This document shows positions 35,693-47,085 of a DNA stretch of 64,000 bases, one piece after another. Positions within the stretch are counted from its first letter, which is position 1. Each line of letters starts with the position of its first letter. A program made the position numbers and the translations under genes. The DNA comes from Psychrobacter immobilis (GTDB lineage: Bacteria > Pseudomonadota > Gammaproteobacteria > Pseudomonadales > Moraxellaceae): contig NZ_CAJGZJ010000015.1 in assembly GCF_904846225.1 (NCBI RefSeq), positions 1 through 64,000 of the forward strand. Direction: 5' to 3'. The notes beneath the pieces are model-generated. The model made no database searches. It worked only from the letters and a program-made list of their open reading frames with translations, and was not told where the DNA came from.

Positions 35693-36100
35693 TCATCCTT
35701 TCATCTCATTGGCGCTATCGACATCGAGATGCCCACGCTGATGATAAAACCGCAATAATAGTGCCAAACCAATGGCGGCCTCTGCTGCTGCTAACGTCAA
35801 AATAAAGATAAACATAATCTGTCCATCTGCATCAACCCAGCGACTACCTGCTACCACAAATGCTAGTGCTGCCGCATTCATCATGATCTCTAGGCTCATT
35901 AGCATAAATAAGAAATTACGCCGTACCATGACACCGCACAGACCAATAGCAAATAAAATACCTGCCAAAATCAATCCGTGGCTCATAGGGATCATGCCCA
36001 ATACATTCTGCACCTCAGCGACAGGCTGTACAAAGCCTGCCACCTCGTGGGCAAACGGCACGTTTGACACATCTTGTGCCACGCTCGCTGCTAGTACCAT
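35693..36100 (-). CDS. nuoK: NADH-quinone oxidoreductase subunit K with N-terminal extension
   Basis: A small membrane subunit of complex I. The conserved body starts at [16 protein letters not shown] and contains [17 protein letters not shown], with the functional glutamate in the second helix, then ending in [12 protein letters not shown]. NuoK usually has about 100 residues; here ATG at 36100 gives 135, with a 35-residue head. That ATG has AAGGAG eight bases upstream, whereas the internal ATG at 35995 has no good site, so the extension is probably made. The start overlaps the nuoJ stop by one base. Confidence 0.93.
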   Translation of the reverse strand: MVLAASVAQDVSNVPFAHEVAGFVQPVAEVQNVLGMIPMSHGLILAGILFAIGLCGVMVRRNFLFMLMSLEIMMNAAALAFVVAGSRWVDADGQIMFIFILTLAAAEAAIGLALLLRFYHQRGHLDVDSANEMKG

Positions 36101-36831
36101 CAGTCTGACTCCTTGCGCGTGACTTTTTTCACACCTACCTGCGTGCTTGCATTCATACTTACATAGTCATGCGGGTCAACATCTTTATATTCGTAGGGTT
36201 CAGCCATTTTTACCGCATCGTGTTTTGTATGAGTGCTATCGTTATCATGTTGCTTGATACTAGCCACGATCGGTTGAAAATCTCGGCTCTCGTTACCGAT
36301 AATCTCGTCATCAATTGCCTCTTTACCCAAGTGATAGGCAGCAACCAAAGCCGCCAATAGTAGCAGAGCCGCCACTTCTATCAACATGACGTACTTAGTA
36401 AATAGCACCGTACCAACCACTTTGGCTGAAATCGTAGTGCCGCCGATCATAGCCGCTCCGTCGTCGTTAAAACCAATCATTGCGTAAAGCACAACAGCAA
36501 TAATAAGTGTCAAACCTGTCGGTATCGCCCAAGTGCCCGCATCGAGCCAACGCTCTTCGCGCTCATCATTACTCATACCTAAGTTCAGCATCATAATGAC
36601 AAAAACAAATAACACCATAATAGCGCCGGCATAAACAACAATTTCAAGTGCCCCTGCAAATGGTGCGCCTAGTATAAAAAATATACCCGCAATCGCTAGC
36701 AATGACACAATCATCGATAAAATAGCATGGACTGGATTGGCTTGAGTCACCACACGCAGACTGGCAAATATTGCCACAGCCGCGAGCGAATAAAACCCTG
36801 CCAATTCAGGATGGTTCAAAATATTCATCAT
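36100..36831 (-). CDS. nuoJ: NADH-quinone oxidoreductase subunit J
   Basis: A membrane subunit of complex I with five helices. The conserved [19 protein letters not shown], with the pi-bulge helix, lies near residues 66-85. At 243 residues it is longer than E. coli NuoJ (184). The extra part is a polar C-terminus after [11 protein letters not shown], probably in the cytoplasm. It overlaps nuoI by four bases; two consecutive ATG codons (36831 and 36828) could start it. Confidence 0.95.
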   Translation of the reverse strand: MMNILNHPELAGFYSLAAVAIFASLRVVTQANPVHAILSMIVSLLAIAGIFFILGAPFAGALEIVVYAGAIMVLFVFVIMMLNLGMSNDEREERWLDAGTWAIPTGLTLIIAVVLYAMIGFNDDGAAMIGGTTISAKVVGTVLFTKYVMLIEVAALLLLAALVAAYHLGKEAIDDEIIGNESRDFQPIVASIKQHDNDSTHTKHDAVKMAEPYEYKDVDPHDYVSMNASTQVGVKKVTRKESD

Positions 36832-37376
36832 GGCAGCAAGCTCCGTAGATCAATAGGTGCAGATTCATTTTGAGCCGCGCCTTTTGGTTTGTCTGCTACC
36901 GCCATACCTGTCACACGATAATAGTTATAGTCAGGATATTTACCTGGTCCTGAAATGAGCAAATGCTCCTTTTCATAAACCAAATCTTGGCGCTTATATT
37001 CGCCCAGCTCAAAATCTGGGGTCATTTGAATAGCGGTCGTCGGACAGGCTTCTTCACATAATCCGCAAAAAATACAGCGCGAAAAGTTAATCCGAAAAAA
37101 CTCTGGATACCAGCGGCCGTCTTCACGCTCGGCTTTTTGTAATGAGATACAGCCGACTGGACACGCCACAGCGCACAAGTTGCAAGCCACACAGCGCTCA
37201 TCCCCATCAGGGTCACGCGTTAAGATAATGCGCCCACGAAAACGTGGCGGTACAGGTACTGGCACTTCAGGATAAAGAATGGTGTCACGTGGCCTGAGCG
37301 CATGACTATTGACCATCCACATGCTGCGGACAATGGTAAATAGTCCAATGACGATATTTTTTATAGTAGTAAACAT
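36828..37376 (-). CDS. nuoI: NADH-quinone oxidoreductase subunit I
   Basis: A peripheral-arm subunit of complex I carrying two [4Fe-4S] clusters (N6a and N6b). The two CxxCxxCxxxCP motifs are [15 protein letters not shown] and [15 protein letters not shown], both complete. An N-terminal amphipathic part (residues 1-30) contacts the membrane arm. At 182 residues it is the usual length. A 45-bp gap separates it from nuoH. Confidence 0.97.
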   Translation of the reverse strand: MFTTIKNIVIGLFTIVRSMWMVNSHALRPRDTILYPEVPVPVPPRFRGRIILTRDPDGDERCVACNLCAVACPVGCISLQKAEREDGRWYPEFFRINFSRCIFCGLCEEACPTTAIQMTPDFELGEYKRQDLVYEKEHLLISGPGKYPDYNYYRVTGMAVADKPKGAAQNESAPIDLRSLLP

Positions 37377-37421
37377 GGGATTATTATCCTTATCAGCTTT
37401 ACCCTAGTTCATCAGTGATGA

Positions 37422-38465
37422 TTACAACGTCGGAGAAAAGATCAAAATGACTGCCGCAGTAACCAATAAATTAATCAGCGTTACTGGTAGGCAAACTTTC
37501 CAACCAAAGTTCATCACCTGATCATAGCGCGGACGCATGAGGGAGCCTCGAGCCAAAACAAATAGAGTCATAAAGAACAACGTCTTAATCATGAACCAAA
37601 AAGCTGGTGGAATAAATGGAATATCTAAATTAAAAGGCGCAAGCCAACCGCCGAAAAACAAGCACGTCATTAATGCAGAAATCAGCACAACGTTGACGTA
37701 TTCTCCGATAAAAAACATACCAAATTTCATGCCAGAATATTCGACATGGTAGCCTTCAGCCAGCTCTTGCTCTGCTTCTGGTTGATCAAATGGATGTCTG
37801 TGAGTTACTGCCACACCAGCCACCACAAATGTCAAAAACCCAAAAAACTGCGGAATGATATACCAGCCGTCAACTTGCGACTCAACAATGGCACGCAAAT
37901 TAAACGAGCCTGTCAATGCGACCACTCCCATTAACGATAAACCTAAAAAAACTTCGTAGCTGATCGTTTGTGCCGCTGAACGCAGGCCGCCCAATAGCGA
38001 GAATTTATTGGCAGAAGCCCAACCACCGAACATCACCGCATAAACTGCAATGCCTGCCATCGCAAAGAAGAACAGAATACCAATGTCCCAATCAACCACA
38101 CCAAGCGTTGGCGAGACAGGAATAATGGCAAACGAGGCCAATGCGGTAAACATCGCGACCGCAGGTGCCAAGGTGAACATAAATTTATCAGTAAAATTTG
38201 GCGTCCAATCTTCTTTAAAGAAAATTTTGAGCATATCCGCGACCAGCTGCAATGAGCCAAAAGGTCCGACACGGTTTGGACCATAACGGTCTTGCCACAA
38301 CGCCAACATGCGGCGCTCATAGATGATCATCATAGCGGCAACTATCACCACCACTAAGAATATGACCAGCGATTGCCCCACCATAAATAAAATGGACCAA
38401 GCATCAAAACTCAGGCTACCAGCCAAAAAGCTTGGCACATCAGGGATAATACGAGTCACTTGCAT
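37422..38465 (-). CDS. nuoH: NADH-quinone oxidoreductase subunit H
   Basis: The membrane subunit that joins the quinone chamber to the membrane arm, 347 residues with eight or nine helices. Conserved stretches are [57 protein letters not shown] (acidic loop near the quinone site), and [17 protein letters not shown]. It is separated from nuoG by one base. Confidence 0.97.
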   Translation of the reverse strand: MQVTRIIPDVPSFLAGSLSFDAWSILFMVGQSLVIFLVVVIVAAMMIIYERRMLALWQDRYGPNRVGPFGSLQLVADMLKIFFKEDWTPNFTDKFMFTLAPAVAMFTALASFAIIPVSPTLGVVDWDIGILFFFAMAGIAVYAVMFGGWASANKFSLLGGLRSAAQTISYEVFLGLSLMGVVALTGSFNLRAIVESQVDGWYIIPQFFGFLTFVVAGVAVTHRHPFDQPEAEQELAEGYHVEYSGMKFGMFFIGEYVNVVLISALMTCLFFGGWLAPFNLDIPFIPPAFWFMIKTLFFMTLFVLARGSLMRPRYDQVMNFGWKVCLPVTLINLLVTAAVILIFSPTL

Positions 38466-38466
38466 A

Positions 38467-41400
38467 TTACACCTCTTGTGTGGTGGTCGGCGCTGTATTT
38501 ACTTGCATTGCGCGGTTGTCATCAAGGCTATCGCCAGCATTTTCATTGGTCAAAAAACGATCATTCGCCATGTCGCCCATCATCGTAACGGGCGCATCGA
38601 CTTTGCGTACGGATGCTGGCATTGATGGATGAATAATGCTTACTTGTCCGACGGGGTAACCGATACAGCCTTCTGCTAAATAACCAACGAGCTGCACTGG
38701 CAAGGTGATTTGTTGCTTATCAATTTCGATAGCCAAATAATCGCCAGTCGTAATGTTCCACTCTTTGGCATCATCAATGCCAATACGCCATGTCGCAACA
38801 GGCAGTTGCTCAGCGACGATTGGACTACGTGAGGCCATCATTGAACTGGCGTAGATATTATAGATAGGCACCAATTTGGCTTGTCCTTGTTGCATATCAG
38901 TTATGGACGAAGCCGTTGCTTCTGGAGCCACATATTGACGAATGGCTAGACGTTCTAACTGATCAAACAAGCGCACACCTGGATCACCATTTTTCAGATG
39001 ACCACCGACTTTATCTTGATATTTGTTCCACGCTTGTGGTGAGTTCCAACCTGCCGCATTGGCAAAAGGAATCATCGAGCTTGGCGTTTCTTTACCGCTA
39101 TAACCTTCCATAGAGAAGGTTAAGCCTGTATCCAAATCTTTTGGCTGCATAGGCTCATGGACTGAGATCGGCGCACGCATGGCGGTACGACCTGAGTAAC
39201 GACGAGGTTGACGCGCGATTTTTAGTCCTGTGATGCGGTAATCAGCATCTGGTGCCGCGCCTTTAATACCAGCAAGCTTAGGATGAGTAATTATCAAAGC
39301 ATTAATCACATCATCAAGCTGTGTCCAGTCAACATCTCTACCTTCCAAGCTGCTATGGACGGCATGTAGCCAGCGCCAGCCTTCTTTAATACCACTCATT
39401 GGATGATAATAATTGTTGTCATACACTTGGAAAAAGCGCTGAGCACGGCCTTCAGCTGATATCAATGTGCCATCGGCTTCAGCAAAGCTTGCTGCTGGCA
39501 ATACAATATCGACATCTTTATGCCAATCAAGCAGCTGATGATCGAGAGCAATTACCGTTTTATCAGCCAATAATTGCGTTAATTTATTGGCATCAATCGC
39601 ATCTGTCAGCTGATTTTCAGCAACGATGACCACATCAAAATCAGTGGCGAGTAGCTCTTCTACCGATTGACCACCAAGCATACAAACGCCCATGCTATTG
39701 GCATCAGCAACCGTGAGATAAATACCAGCTTGCGTGTGATAGCTGTTATTTACTTCTTTTAGCTCCAGCTTTTCAGCAGGTGCGCGCTCGACATTGTCTT
39801 GTGCTTCTTTATCAGTACCCGTTGCTGGCTTATCTGGTTTGGCTGAAAGTTCTTGATCTTCTTTAGGCTGATCGGTTTGTGCTTGTCGTTCCGCTGCACG
39901 AAGCTGCTCATCACGCACTTTATCATTATAAGTTTCGACTTGATTATGCTCTGTCGCTTGAATGGCCACCCGTTTTTGCGTTAATGCTTGAGTGATTTGT
40001 GCAGCCGCCTCTATCAAAGCGGTAGACGATAAGCTAGTACCTGAGATGATCAACGGCTTATCCGCTTGTATCAAATCATAAGCAATTTGCTGAGCGAGCG
40101 CTTGCATACCATCAGTATCAGTATCAGTATCAGTGTCAGCATTTGGTTGCGCAGTCGCCTGTGCATCCGTGATCTCTGCTAAATCATCAGAAAAACGAGC
40201 GATCTCATCAGCTACTTTGAAACCAAGCTTAGCAATATCCTCAGGCGTTGCGACCACACTGACTTTACTAATGTCTTCTAGCTTAGTCTGCGTCACATCG
40301 ATGACATAGACTGGGCTTAAAGCGTCTTGAGTAATACGCTTGACAGGTTCAGCCAGCCAAGGTTGCGTCTGCAATGCCGCTGCCATTTTCAGGCCTTCGT
40401 TTTTCGCGGCTTGGCGTACTGACAATGCGACTCGTGATGAGGTTTGGGTAATATCTTCGCCCAAAACCAATACCGCATCATGACTTTCAATATCCGTCAT
40501 ACTTGGGTTATAAATGCCTTCGGTACTTAGAATTTCGATACATTTATTGACCAATGCTTGCTGCTGATGGTTCAGACCCGTTGAAAAGTGATTAAAGCCA
40601 ACCAAGTTTTTTAGCGCAAAATTGGTCTCTAGGCTGGCACGTGGTGAGCCGATACCGATGACTTTTTTGTCTTTGATACGCTTGATAGTTTCATCCAAAG
40701 CATAATCAATATTAATTTTGACGTGCTTATCATTGATACGCTCAAGCGCTTGGGTTGGACGATCTTCACGATTGACATAGCCATAACCAAAGCGACCACG
40801 GTCACATAGGAAGTAACGGTTCACTTCACCATTGTAGCGGTTTTCGATACGGCGTAATTCACCATAACGCTCGCCTGGTGAAATGTTACAGCCTGCTGAA
40901 CAGCCATGACAAATGCTAGGGGCATACTGCATGTCCCATTTACGGTTGTAGCGTTCTGAATGCGTCTTATCAGTAAATACACCCGTTGGACAGACTTCGG
41001 TTAAGTTACCCGAAAACTCACTTTCGAACTGACCATCTTTATCACGACCAAAATAAACACGGTTATTTGAGCCATAAACACCCAAATCTTCGCCACCCGC
41101 ATAGTCTTTATAAAAACGGACACAGCGATAGCAAGCGATACAGCGGTTCATCTCATGGGCAATAAATGGCCCAAGCTCTTGATTGTGATGCGTGCGTTTG
41201 GTAAAACGGTAGCGACGACGGCTGTGACCTGACATATAAGTCATGTCTTGCAGATGACAATGACCGCCCTCTTCACAAGTTGGACAATCATGCGGATGAT
41301 TGGTCATCAACAGCTCAACCATCGACTTACGAAAGGCTTTGGCTTCATCATCAGTGACGGATATATACATGTCATTGCTGGGTGCGACCATACAGGACAT

Positions 41401-41601
41401 CACCAAACGACCACGACCTGCTTCCATGTCTTCTTTACTTTGGTATTGCTTGACCGCGCACTGACGGCACGAGCCTACGGAGCCGAGTGCGGGGTGATAA
41501 CAAAAATACGGCACATCAATGCCGAGTGACAAACAGGCTTGTAGCAAGTTATCACTGCTATCTACTTCGACAGTGGTTCCATCAATATGTATGACTGCCA
41601 T
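38467..41601 (-). CDS. nuoG: NADH-quinone oxidoreductase subunit G with a charged insert
   Basis: The iron-sulfur subunit of the complex I peripheral arm. N-terminal cluster motifs are complete: [51 protein letters not shown] and [16 protein letters not shown]. The molybdopterin-fold part follows. At 1044 residues it is clearly longer than usual (about 900). The excess includes a DTDTDTDTD run at about residues 487-500, made by a hexanucleotide repeat, and a highly charged linker at about 553-620 ([17 protein letters not shown] and following). Eleven bases separate it from nuoF. Confidence 0.96.
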   Translation of the reverse strand: MAVIHIDGTTVEVDSSDNLLQACLSLGIDVPYFCYHPALGSVGSCRQCAVKQYQSKEDMEAGRGRLVMSCMVAPSNDMYISVTDDEAKAFRKSMVELLMTNHPHDCPTCEEGGHCHLQDMTYMSGHSRRRYRFTKRTHHNQELGPFIAHEMNRCIACYRCVRFYKDYAGGEDLGVYGSNNRVYFGRDKDGQFESEFSGNLTEVCPTGVFTDKTHSERYNRKWDMQYAPSICHGCSAGCNISPGERYGELRRIENRYNGEVNRYFLCDRGRFGYGYVNREDRPTQALERINDKHVKINIDYALDETIKRIKDKKVIGIGSPRASLETNFALKNLVGFNHFSTGLNHQQQALVNKCIEILSTEGIYNPSMTDIESHDAVLVLGEDITQTSSRVALSVRQAAKNEGLKMAAALQTQPWLAEPVKRITQDALSPVYVIDVTQTKLEDISKVSVVATPEDIAKLGFKVADEIARFSDDLAEITDAQATAQPNADTDTDTDTDGMQALAQQIAYDLIQADKPLIISGTSLSSTALIEAAAQITQALTQKRVAIQATEHNQVETYNDKVRDEQLRAAERQAQTDQPKEDQELSAKPDKPATGTDKEAQDNVERAPAEKLELKEVNNSYHTQAGIYLTVADANSMGVCMLGGQSVEELLATDFDVVIVAENQLTDAIDANKLTQLLADKTVIALDHQLLDWHKDVDIVLPAASFAEADGTLISAEGRAQRFFQVYDNNYYHPMSGIKEGWRWLHAVHSSLEGRDVDWTQLDDVINALIITHPKLAGIKGAAPDADYRITGLKIARQPRRYSGRTAMRAPISVHEPMQPKDLDTGLTFSMEGYSGKETPSSMIPFANAAGWNSPQAWNKYQDKVGGHLKNGDPGVRLFDQLERLAIRQYVAPEATASSITDMQQGQAKLVPIYNIYASSMMASRSPIVAEQLPVATWRIGIDDAKEWNITTGDYLAIEIDKQQITLPVQLVGYLAEGCIGYPVGQVSIIHPSMPASVRKVDAPVTMMGDMANDRFLTNENAGDSLDDNRAMQVNTAPTTTQEV
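40113..40140. repeat. Hexanucleotide repeat (ATCAGT) inside nuoG
   Basis: Four to five units of ATCAGT, the last being changed to GTCAGC, encode the Asp-Thr run. The unit is a multiple of three, so copy changes keep the reading frame. Confidence 0.8.
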
Positions 41602-41611
41602 GCCGCTCTCC

Positions 41612-43036
41612 TTATTTCACTACTGGCTGTTGATTGGCTGCAGCATCAATGACGTCTACACCAACTGCCTGCGCGATTTTTTGATCAAACTCAGGACGAA
41701 AATACTTAATCGCACTCATCAGTGGTTCCATCGCACCTGGCGCGTGCGCACAGAAAGTTTTACCAATCCATAAATCACGTGTGAGACCTTCTAACTTCTC
41801 TACGTCACCCACTTGCCCTTCGCCATCGTTGATGGCAGTGAGCAATTTCACGCCCCAAGGCAGACCATCACGGCAGGGCGTACACCAACCACAGGATTCA
41901 CGCTGAAAGAAAATCTCAAGATTGCGTAATAATGGCACCATATCTTGCGTTTCATCGACGACCATGATTAGCCCAGTACCCAAACGGCTACCCGCTTCTT
42001 GAATCGGATCAAAATCCACTACCACATCTAAATGGTCCGCGGTTAAAAAGTCCGTTGATGCGCCGCCTGGCAACCACGCTTTGAGCTTTTTGCCGTCCTT
42101 CATACCGCCCGCCAACTCTTCGATAATCTCGCGAGCCGTATATCCAAATGGTAGCTCCCACAGACCCGGATCATTGACCAAACCTGAGCAACCAAATAGC
42201 TTAGTGCCCGGCGTTTTACTAGTACCTTTAATATCAGCCAAAGACTGATACCATTCTGCGCCATGATTTAAGATCGCGGGCATATTACATAAGGTCTCAA
42301 CGTTGTTGACCACCGTGGGTCTGCCCCATGCGCCAGAGATTTGTGGAAACGGCGGCTTGGTACGTGGATTGGCACGGCGACCTTCAAGACAGTTAATCAG
42401 CGCTGTTTCTTCACCGCAAATATAACGACCAGCACCCGTATGCACATGGAGATTAAAGCTAAAATCAGAGCCTAAAATATTGTCGCCCATGAGGTTATTG
42501 GCCAAACATTCTTCAATGGCAGTAACCAAACGCTGAGCGGCTAAAATGTATTCACCGCGTATAAAGATATAACCGTCCGTCGCTCCGATAGCGTGCGCCG
42601 TAATCAGCATGCCTTCGATCAGCTGAAACGGTAGACGCTCCATCAATAAACGGTCTTTAAATGTACCCGGCTCCATCTCATCAGCATTACAGATGAGGTA
42701 GCGCGGCAAACCATCAGGTGGCGACATAAAAGTCCACTTCAAGCCCGCGTTAAAACCAGCACCGCCGCGACCTCTAACGTTGGCAGCTTTAACCATATCG
42801 CCCACTTCTTTGGGGGATTTATTCAACGCTTGTTTTAAACCAGTGAAACCTTTTAGAGACTCATAAGTTGCCAAATCAAGCACGGCATCATGATGCGCTA
42901 AACGCCATGTTAATGGTCTGGTTTCGCTCGTGGCGGTTTCTTTATCGCCATAAATTGGAACGCGCTGTTCATTAAGCTGGCTTGGTGCTTTGCCTTGACC
43001 GCGACGAGCAATCTGCTCTGAAATCGTTAAACTCAT
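41612..43036 (-). CDS. nuoF: NADH-quinone oxidoreductase subunit F
   Basis: Binds NADH and FMN and holds the N3 [4Fe-4S] cluster. [13 protein letters not shown] is the NADH/FMN glycine-rich loop (about residues 90-102). [17 protein letters not shown] follows, and [12 protein letters not shown] supplies cluster cysteines, with a fourth in FCAHAPGA. At 474 residues it is slightly longer than usual. The ATG overlaps the nuoE stop by four bases. Confidence 0.97.
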   Translation of the reverse strand: MSLTISEQIARRGQGKAPSQLNEQRVPIYGDKETATSETRPLTWRLAHHDAVLDLATYESLKGFTGLKQALNKSPKEVGDMVKAANVRGRGGAGFNAGLKWTFMSPPDGLPRYLICNADEMEPGTFKDRLLMERLPFQLIEGMLITAHAIGATDGYIFIRGEYILAAQRLVTAIEECLANNLMGDNILGSDFSFNLHVHTGAGRYICGEETALINCLEGRRANPRTKPPFPQISGAWGRPTVVNNVETLCNMPAILNHGAEWYQSLADIKGTSKTPGTKLFGCSGLVNDPGLWELPFGYTAREIIEELAGGMKDGKKLKAWLPGGASTDFLTADHLDVVVDFDPIQEAGSRLGTGLIMVVDETQDMVPLLRNLEIFFQRESCGWCTPCRDGLPWGVKLLTAINDGEGQVGDVEKLEGLTRDLWIGKTFCAHAPGAMEPLMSAIKYFRPEFDQKIAQAVGVDVIDAAANQQPVVK

Positions 43037-43542
43037 GCGTATAGCTCCAATAATTGCGCGACCTCAGTGGGCTGAACGGGACCATAAGTGTCTTCGTCAA
43101 TCAGCACCGCAGGACCTTTATCACAATTCCCCAAACAGCAAATTGGCAATAGCGTAAAACGACCATCTGTCGTCGTTTGACCATACTCAATACCTAGCTG
43201 CGATCTGAGTTCAGCGGATAGCGCCTCATAGCCCGTCAAGTAGCAGGCGACTGAATCACAAATTAATATCACGTGACGACCGACAGGCTGACGATAAATA
43301 CGGTTAAAGAAAGTAGCGACTCCGTCCATATCTGACATCGGAATGTCTAATAGGTTGGCAATGGCATTCACTTGTGCGTCATCCACCCAGCCGTTGCGTT
43401 TTTGCACAACTTTTAGTGCGTCAAGCGAGGCAGCACGTGCCTGCGGATAATGGTGCACAAACTCATGAATGGCAGCGATTTCCTCAGTGGTGAGAATGCT
43501 TGCCACATCGACTTTTGGCATTTTGTCGGAAACAATTTTCAT
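43033..43542 (-). CDS. nuoE: NADH-quinone oxidoreductase subunit E
   Basis: A thioredoxin-fold subunit of 169 residues with one [2Fe-2S] cluster (N1a). The cluster cysteines are in CDSVAC and [15 protein letters not shown]. The N-terminal half has [24 protein letters not shown], typical of the family. A gap of 167 bp separates it from nuoCD, and in that gap I see no promoter or hairpin. Confidence 0.96.
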   Translation of the reverse strand: MKIVSDKMPKVDVASILTTEEIAAIHEFVHHYPQARAASLDALKVVQKRNGWVDDAQVNAIANLLDIPMSDMDGVATFFNRIYRQPVGRHVILICDSVACYLTGYEALSAELRSQLGIEYGQTTTDGRFTLLPICCLGNCDKGPAVLIDEDTYGPVQPTEVAQLLELYA

Positions 43543-43709
43543 AATCTTCTATCTTTCCTCACTCATCACGCTTTATCACTCAAACGATAACGACTGTTTT
43601 AAAAAGACTGTCGCCACCGCTTGATATGACTGCATTTTGGTGTGCCATTTGGCAATAATATATGGATTAACCTGTCTTTTTGAGCGCTTTGACTTGATTG
43701 GATAATGCA

Positions 43710-45485
43710 TTAACGATCACAATCTGCCATCACAATATCAATCGACGCCAGATACATAATGGCATCGGATACGAGAGAGCCATTAATCACTGACGGCATT
43801 TGCTGCAAATGGGCAAAGGTCGGCGTACGGATACGCGTGCGATAACTCATCGTGGCTTTATCTGAGGTGATGTAATAACTGTTCAATCCTTTGGTCGCCT
43901 CTACAATCGTCGTACATTCGCCCGCTGGCATCACAGGACCCCAAGAAACTGAGATAAAGTGATTAATGAGCGTCTCAATATCGTTCAATGTGCGATCTTT
44001 TGGTGGCGGTACAGCCAATGGATGATCTGCTTTATAAGGGCCTTGCGGCATATTATCCATACATTGACGAATAATACGTAATGACTGGCGCATCTCTTCG
44101 ACTTTTACCATACAACGATCATACGCATCGCCGTTATAGCCGACAGGGATCTCGAAGTCGTAGTTTTCGTAGCCCATGTACGGACGGGCTTTACGCAGAT
44201 CAAAGTCCACCCCTGTCGCACGTAGACCAGCACCAGTCACGCCCCATGCCAATGCTTGCTTGGCATTATATTGCGCCACACCTTGGGTACGACCTTTTAG
44301 CACACTGTTTTGTAGTGCCGCTTTGACATACTCATCCAAACGCTTTGGCATCCAATCCAAAAACTCACGTACCAGACGTTGCCAACCACGAGGCAAGTCA
44401 GCAGCAGTACCACCAATACGGAACCAAGCTGGATGCATACGATAGCCTGTTACTGCTTCGATAACGTCATAGGCTTTTTGGCGATCAGCAAACATATAGA
44501 AAACAGGCGTCATACCGCCTGCATCCTGAATGAATGTTCCGACGAATAGCAGATTATTGGTAATACGGAAAAACTCACTCATCATCACACGAATGGTTTC
44601 AGCGCGAGGTGGAATCGTAATACCCGCCAGCTTTTCGACTGACATGATATAAGGCAGCTCATTCATCACACCGCCGAGATAATCGATACGGTCGGTATAA
44701 GGAATGAATGAGTGCCATGTTTGGCGTTCCGCCATTTTTTCTGCGCCGCGATGGTGATAGCCGATATCAGGAATACAATCCACGACTTCTTCGCCATCCA
44801 GCTGAAGTACCAGTCTGAAAGCACCGTGAGCAGAAGGATGGTTGGGGCCGATGTTCAAGAACATAAAATCTTCATCACGACCCGAACGCTTCATGCCCCA
44901 TTCTTCTGGGACAAAACGCAGATTTTCTTGCTCGTATTGCTGCTTGGCTGTGTTTAGGAAGTAAGGTGTAAATTCAGTCGCACGCGCGTGATACTCTTTG
45001 CGCAGTGGATGACCTTCCCAGTATTTGGGTAATAAAATACGGGTCAAATGCGGATGACCACTGAATACAATCCCAAACATATCCCACACTTCACGCTCAT
45101 ACCAGTTAGCATTTGGCCAAATCTGCGTGGCACTCGGCACATTGAGATCATCTTCACTCAGCGCGACTTTAATGCGTACGTCACTATTGCGCTCAAACGA
45201 CATTAGATGATAAAACACCGTAAAGTCGCTATCAGGCATGCCTTGGCGATGCTGGCGCAGGCGCTCATCTACCGCCGATAAATCAAATAGCATGACATAA
45301 GGCTTTGGCAACTTACGCAGGAATAAGAGAATATCGAGCAAATCAGCACGCGCCACCCATACTGTTGGAATCTCATCCACAGTGTGTTGTATCACAAACT
45401 TGCCATGATACTTATCTTCCAGCTCTTTGATAACGGCTGGGATAGGCTTAATCTTAGGATCTATGTTTTCGACTACCGTGACCAT
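43710..45485 (-). CDS. nuoCD: NADH-quinone oxidoreductase fused subunit C/D
   Basis: The fused form found in many gammaproteobacteria, 591 residues. The C part spans about 1-180 ([25 protein letters not shown]). The D part starts near [24 protein letters not shown] and contributes the quinone-site tyrosine and histidine. It ends in DIVMADCDR, with the arginine terminus conserved in the family. Upstream are two 20-bp direct repeats. Confidence 0.97.
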   Translation of the reverse strand: MVTVVENIDPKIKPIPAVIKELEDKYHGKFVIQHTVDEIPTVWVARADLLDILLFLRKLPKPYVMLFDLSAVDERLRQHRQGMPDSDFTVFYHLMSFERNSDVRIKVALSEDDLNVPSATQIWPNANWYEREVWDMFGIVFSGHPHLTRILLPKYWEGHPLRKEYHARATEFTPYFLNTAKQQYEQENLRFVPEEWGMKRSGRDEDFMFLNIGPNHPSAHGAFRLVLQLDGEEVVDCIPDIGYHHRGAEKMAERQTWHSFIPYTDRIDYLGGVMNELPYIMSVEKLAGITIPPRAETIRVMMSEFFRITNNLLFVGTFIQDAGGMTPVFYMFADRQKAYDVIEAVTGYRMHPAWFRIGGTAADLPRGWQRLVREFLDWMPKRLDEYVKAALQNSVLKGRTQGVAQYNAKQALAWGVTGAGLRATGVDFDLRKARPYMGYENYDFEIPVGYNGDAYDRCMVKVEEMRQSLRIIRQCMDNMPQGPYKADHPLAVPPPKDRTLNDIETLINHFISVSWGPVMPAGECTTIVEATKGLNSYYITSDKATMSYRTRIRTPTFAHLQQMPSVINGSLVSDAIMYLASIDIVMADCDR

Positions 45486-45503
45486 GAATGATGTATTCCT
45501 TCA

Positions 45504-45543
45504 TTAATCATAATTGAACTATGTTAATCATAACCGAGCTATG
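45504..45543. repeat. Tandem 20-bp direct repeat upstream of nuoCD
   Basis: TTAATCATAATTGAACTATG is followed at once by TTAATCATAACCGAGCTATG, with 17 of 20 positions equal. The AATTG/ATTAA-rich units lie just before the nuoCD start and may be a local duplication without function. Confidence 0.7.
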
Positions 45544-45610
45544 AGGAGCGTACGCGTACTTGGCAATACTATAAATGATTGACTGCTGGCTACCGAGCCA
45601 AATAAATCAA

Positions 45611-46279
45611 CTAAATACTGTCTGGGCTACGCAAGTTTTTGACCGCAATACGATCCGCTTGCTTACGATCACGCTCAGGCGTCATTTGTGGCTGATAAAT
45701 CCCTTGCTCATTGACATGGATACCCAGCGGACGACGCTCTTTAGTAATCGACTCTTGCAATAACATTAGCCCTTGAATCAACGCTTCTGGACGCGGTGGA
45801 CAGCCCGGCACATAGACATCGACTGGGATAATTTTATCGACGCCTTGTACGACAGAGTAGATATCATACATACCGCCAGAGTTGGCACAGGCACCCATAG
45901 AGATGACCCATTTCGGCTCAAGCATTTGCTCATATAGACGTTGAATGACCGGTGCCATTTTGACAAAGCAAGTACCCGCCACGATCATCACATCTGCCTG
46001 ACGGGGCGATGCCCGAATGACTTCTGCGCCAAAACGTGACAAATCATGAACGCCCGTTAGGGTGGTTGCGTATTCGACATAACAGCAAGAAGTACCAAAG
46101 TTAAATGGCCATAATGAGTGCTTGCGCCCCCAGTTTGCTGTCGAATGAACGAGGTCTTCTAGACGACCCATAAAGACGTTCTTATTGACTTCGTCTTCGA
46201 TAGGATCATTGACTGTTTGACTGGTCTGTGCAGGATAGATATCTGCATCAGGGTTGGCTTTTGTTAGTGTGTATTTCAT
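45611..46279 (-). CDS. nuoB: NADH-quinone oxidoreductase subunit B
   Basis: Holds the N2 [4Fe-4S] cluster that reduces quinone. [18 protein letters not shown] gives the vicinal cysteines, and [20 protein letters not shown] and [16 protein letters not shown] supply the rest. The ATG at 46279 (MKYTLTK) is chosen because AAAGG lies nine bases upstream; the frame also opens at a TTG at 46288, which is less likely. At 222 residues it is standard for this order. The gap from nuoA holds two hairpins. Confidence 0.97.
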   Translation of the reverse strand: MKYTLTKANPDADIYPAQTSQTVNDPIEDEVNKNVFMGRLEDLVHSTANWGRKHSLWPFNFGTSCCYVEYATTLTGVHDLSRFGAEVIRASPRQADVMIVAGTCFVKMAPVIQRLYEQMLEPKWVISMGACANSGGMYDIYSVVQGVDKIIPVDVYVPGCPPRPEALIQGLMLLQESITKERRPLGIHVNEQGIYQPQMTPERDRKQADRIAVKNLRSPDSI

Positions 46280-46384
46280 AACATACAACCTTTATTTTAG
46301 GCTTGGCGTGACCATTACTGTGCCATCACCATTGCCTTAACTTCTATTATTAATAAATGATCATTAATATAAACTTCATATATC

Positions 46385-46406
46385 GATATGATGGTGCCAT
46401 CATATC
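46385..46406. repeat. Hairpin 2 between nuoA and nuoB
   Basis: GATATGATGG and CCATCATATC form a perfect palindrome around a two-base centre. It lies downstream of hairpin 1 in the nuo transcript and has no T-run, so it is more likely an RNA-stability or processing structure than a terminator. Confidence 0.6.
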
Positions 46407-46408
46407 TC

Positions 46409-46456
46409 TACGCTTCGTATTTATCGGGTATGAAAAGCCTACAGATACGAAGCGTA
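46409..46456. repeat. Hairpin 1 between nuoA and nuoB
   Basis: TACGCTTCGTAT (46409-46420) pairs perfectly with ATACGAAGCGTA (46445-46456) around a 24-base loop. It begins five bases past the nuoA stop codon. Confidence 0.65.
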
Positions 46457-46461
46457 TATCA

Positions 46462-47085
46462 TTAGCGTTTCACGTTATCTTTTTTCGCAGGCGACACAAA
46501 ATCCACAGAAGTAACATTACCTGTGATATTAATATGATCGATATTTTGTAGATGACGACGATTGGTCTCAATATTATTTGAGACATTAATCTGTCCTGAA
46601 GACTGTGCTGGTATCTTACCAGTTGGGTCAACCATCAGCTCATCGACACCATCGAACTTGGTGATGTCTGCCAAATTAAAGCCTGCAGGCGCAGCATAAA
46701 GACGTACTCTTTTACGCAGTTTGTCAGCAGGTGCCCAGTTTAGCGCGCCCAGACTTAAAGCGTATACCAGACCGATTAACAAATCGATGATAAAGGTCGC
46801 TGCTGCAATAAACCCAATCCAGCCAGTTTCACGAACAGACACAGCATAAGCGTACAAATACAGCGCTTCTAAATCAAAGATCACAAAGAAGATTGCCACC
46901 AAATAGAATTTAGCAGACAAACGAATACGGGCGTTGCCAGATCCGACAACACCCGCTTCAAATACTTCTTCTTTTTGTAAGCCCTGAGAGCGGCCGCCAA
47001 GCAAACGCGGAACGACCAGCATAAAGACAACTAGCCCAATGGCGGCTAAGATAAAAGCAATGGCTGACCAATTGAAAGCAGACAT
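46462..47085 (-). CDS. nuoA: NADH-quinone oxidoreductase subunit A
   Basis: A small membrane subunit of complex I with three helices; the conserved loop PRLLGGRSQGLQKEEVFEAGVVGSGNARIRLSAKFYLVAIFFVIFDLEALYLYAYA follows the first helix in the usual order. At 207 residues it is longer than the E. coli protein (147) by a polar C-terminal tail after LNWAPADKLRK. It is the first gene of the nuo operon. GGAG lies 13 bases before the ATG, somewhat far. Confidence 0.93.
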   Translation of the reverse strand: MSAFNWSAIAFILAAIGLVVFMLVVPRLLGGRSQGLQKEEVFEAGVVGSGNARIRLSAKFYLVAIFFVIFDLEALYLYAYAVSVRETGWIGFIAAATFIIDLLIGLVYALSLGALNWAPADKLRKRVRLYAAPAGFNLADITKFDGVDELMVDPTGKIPAQSSGQINVSNNIETNRRHLQNIDHINITGNVTSVDFVSPAKKDNVKR

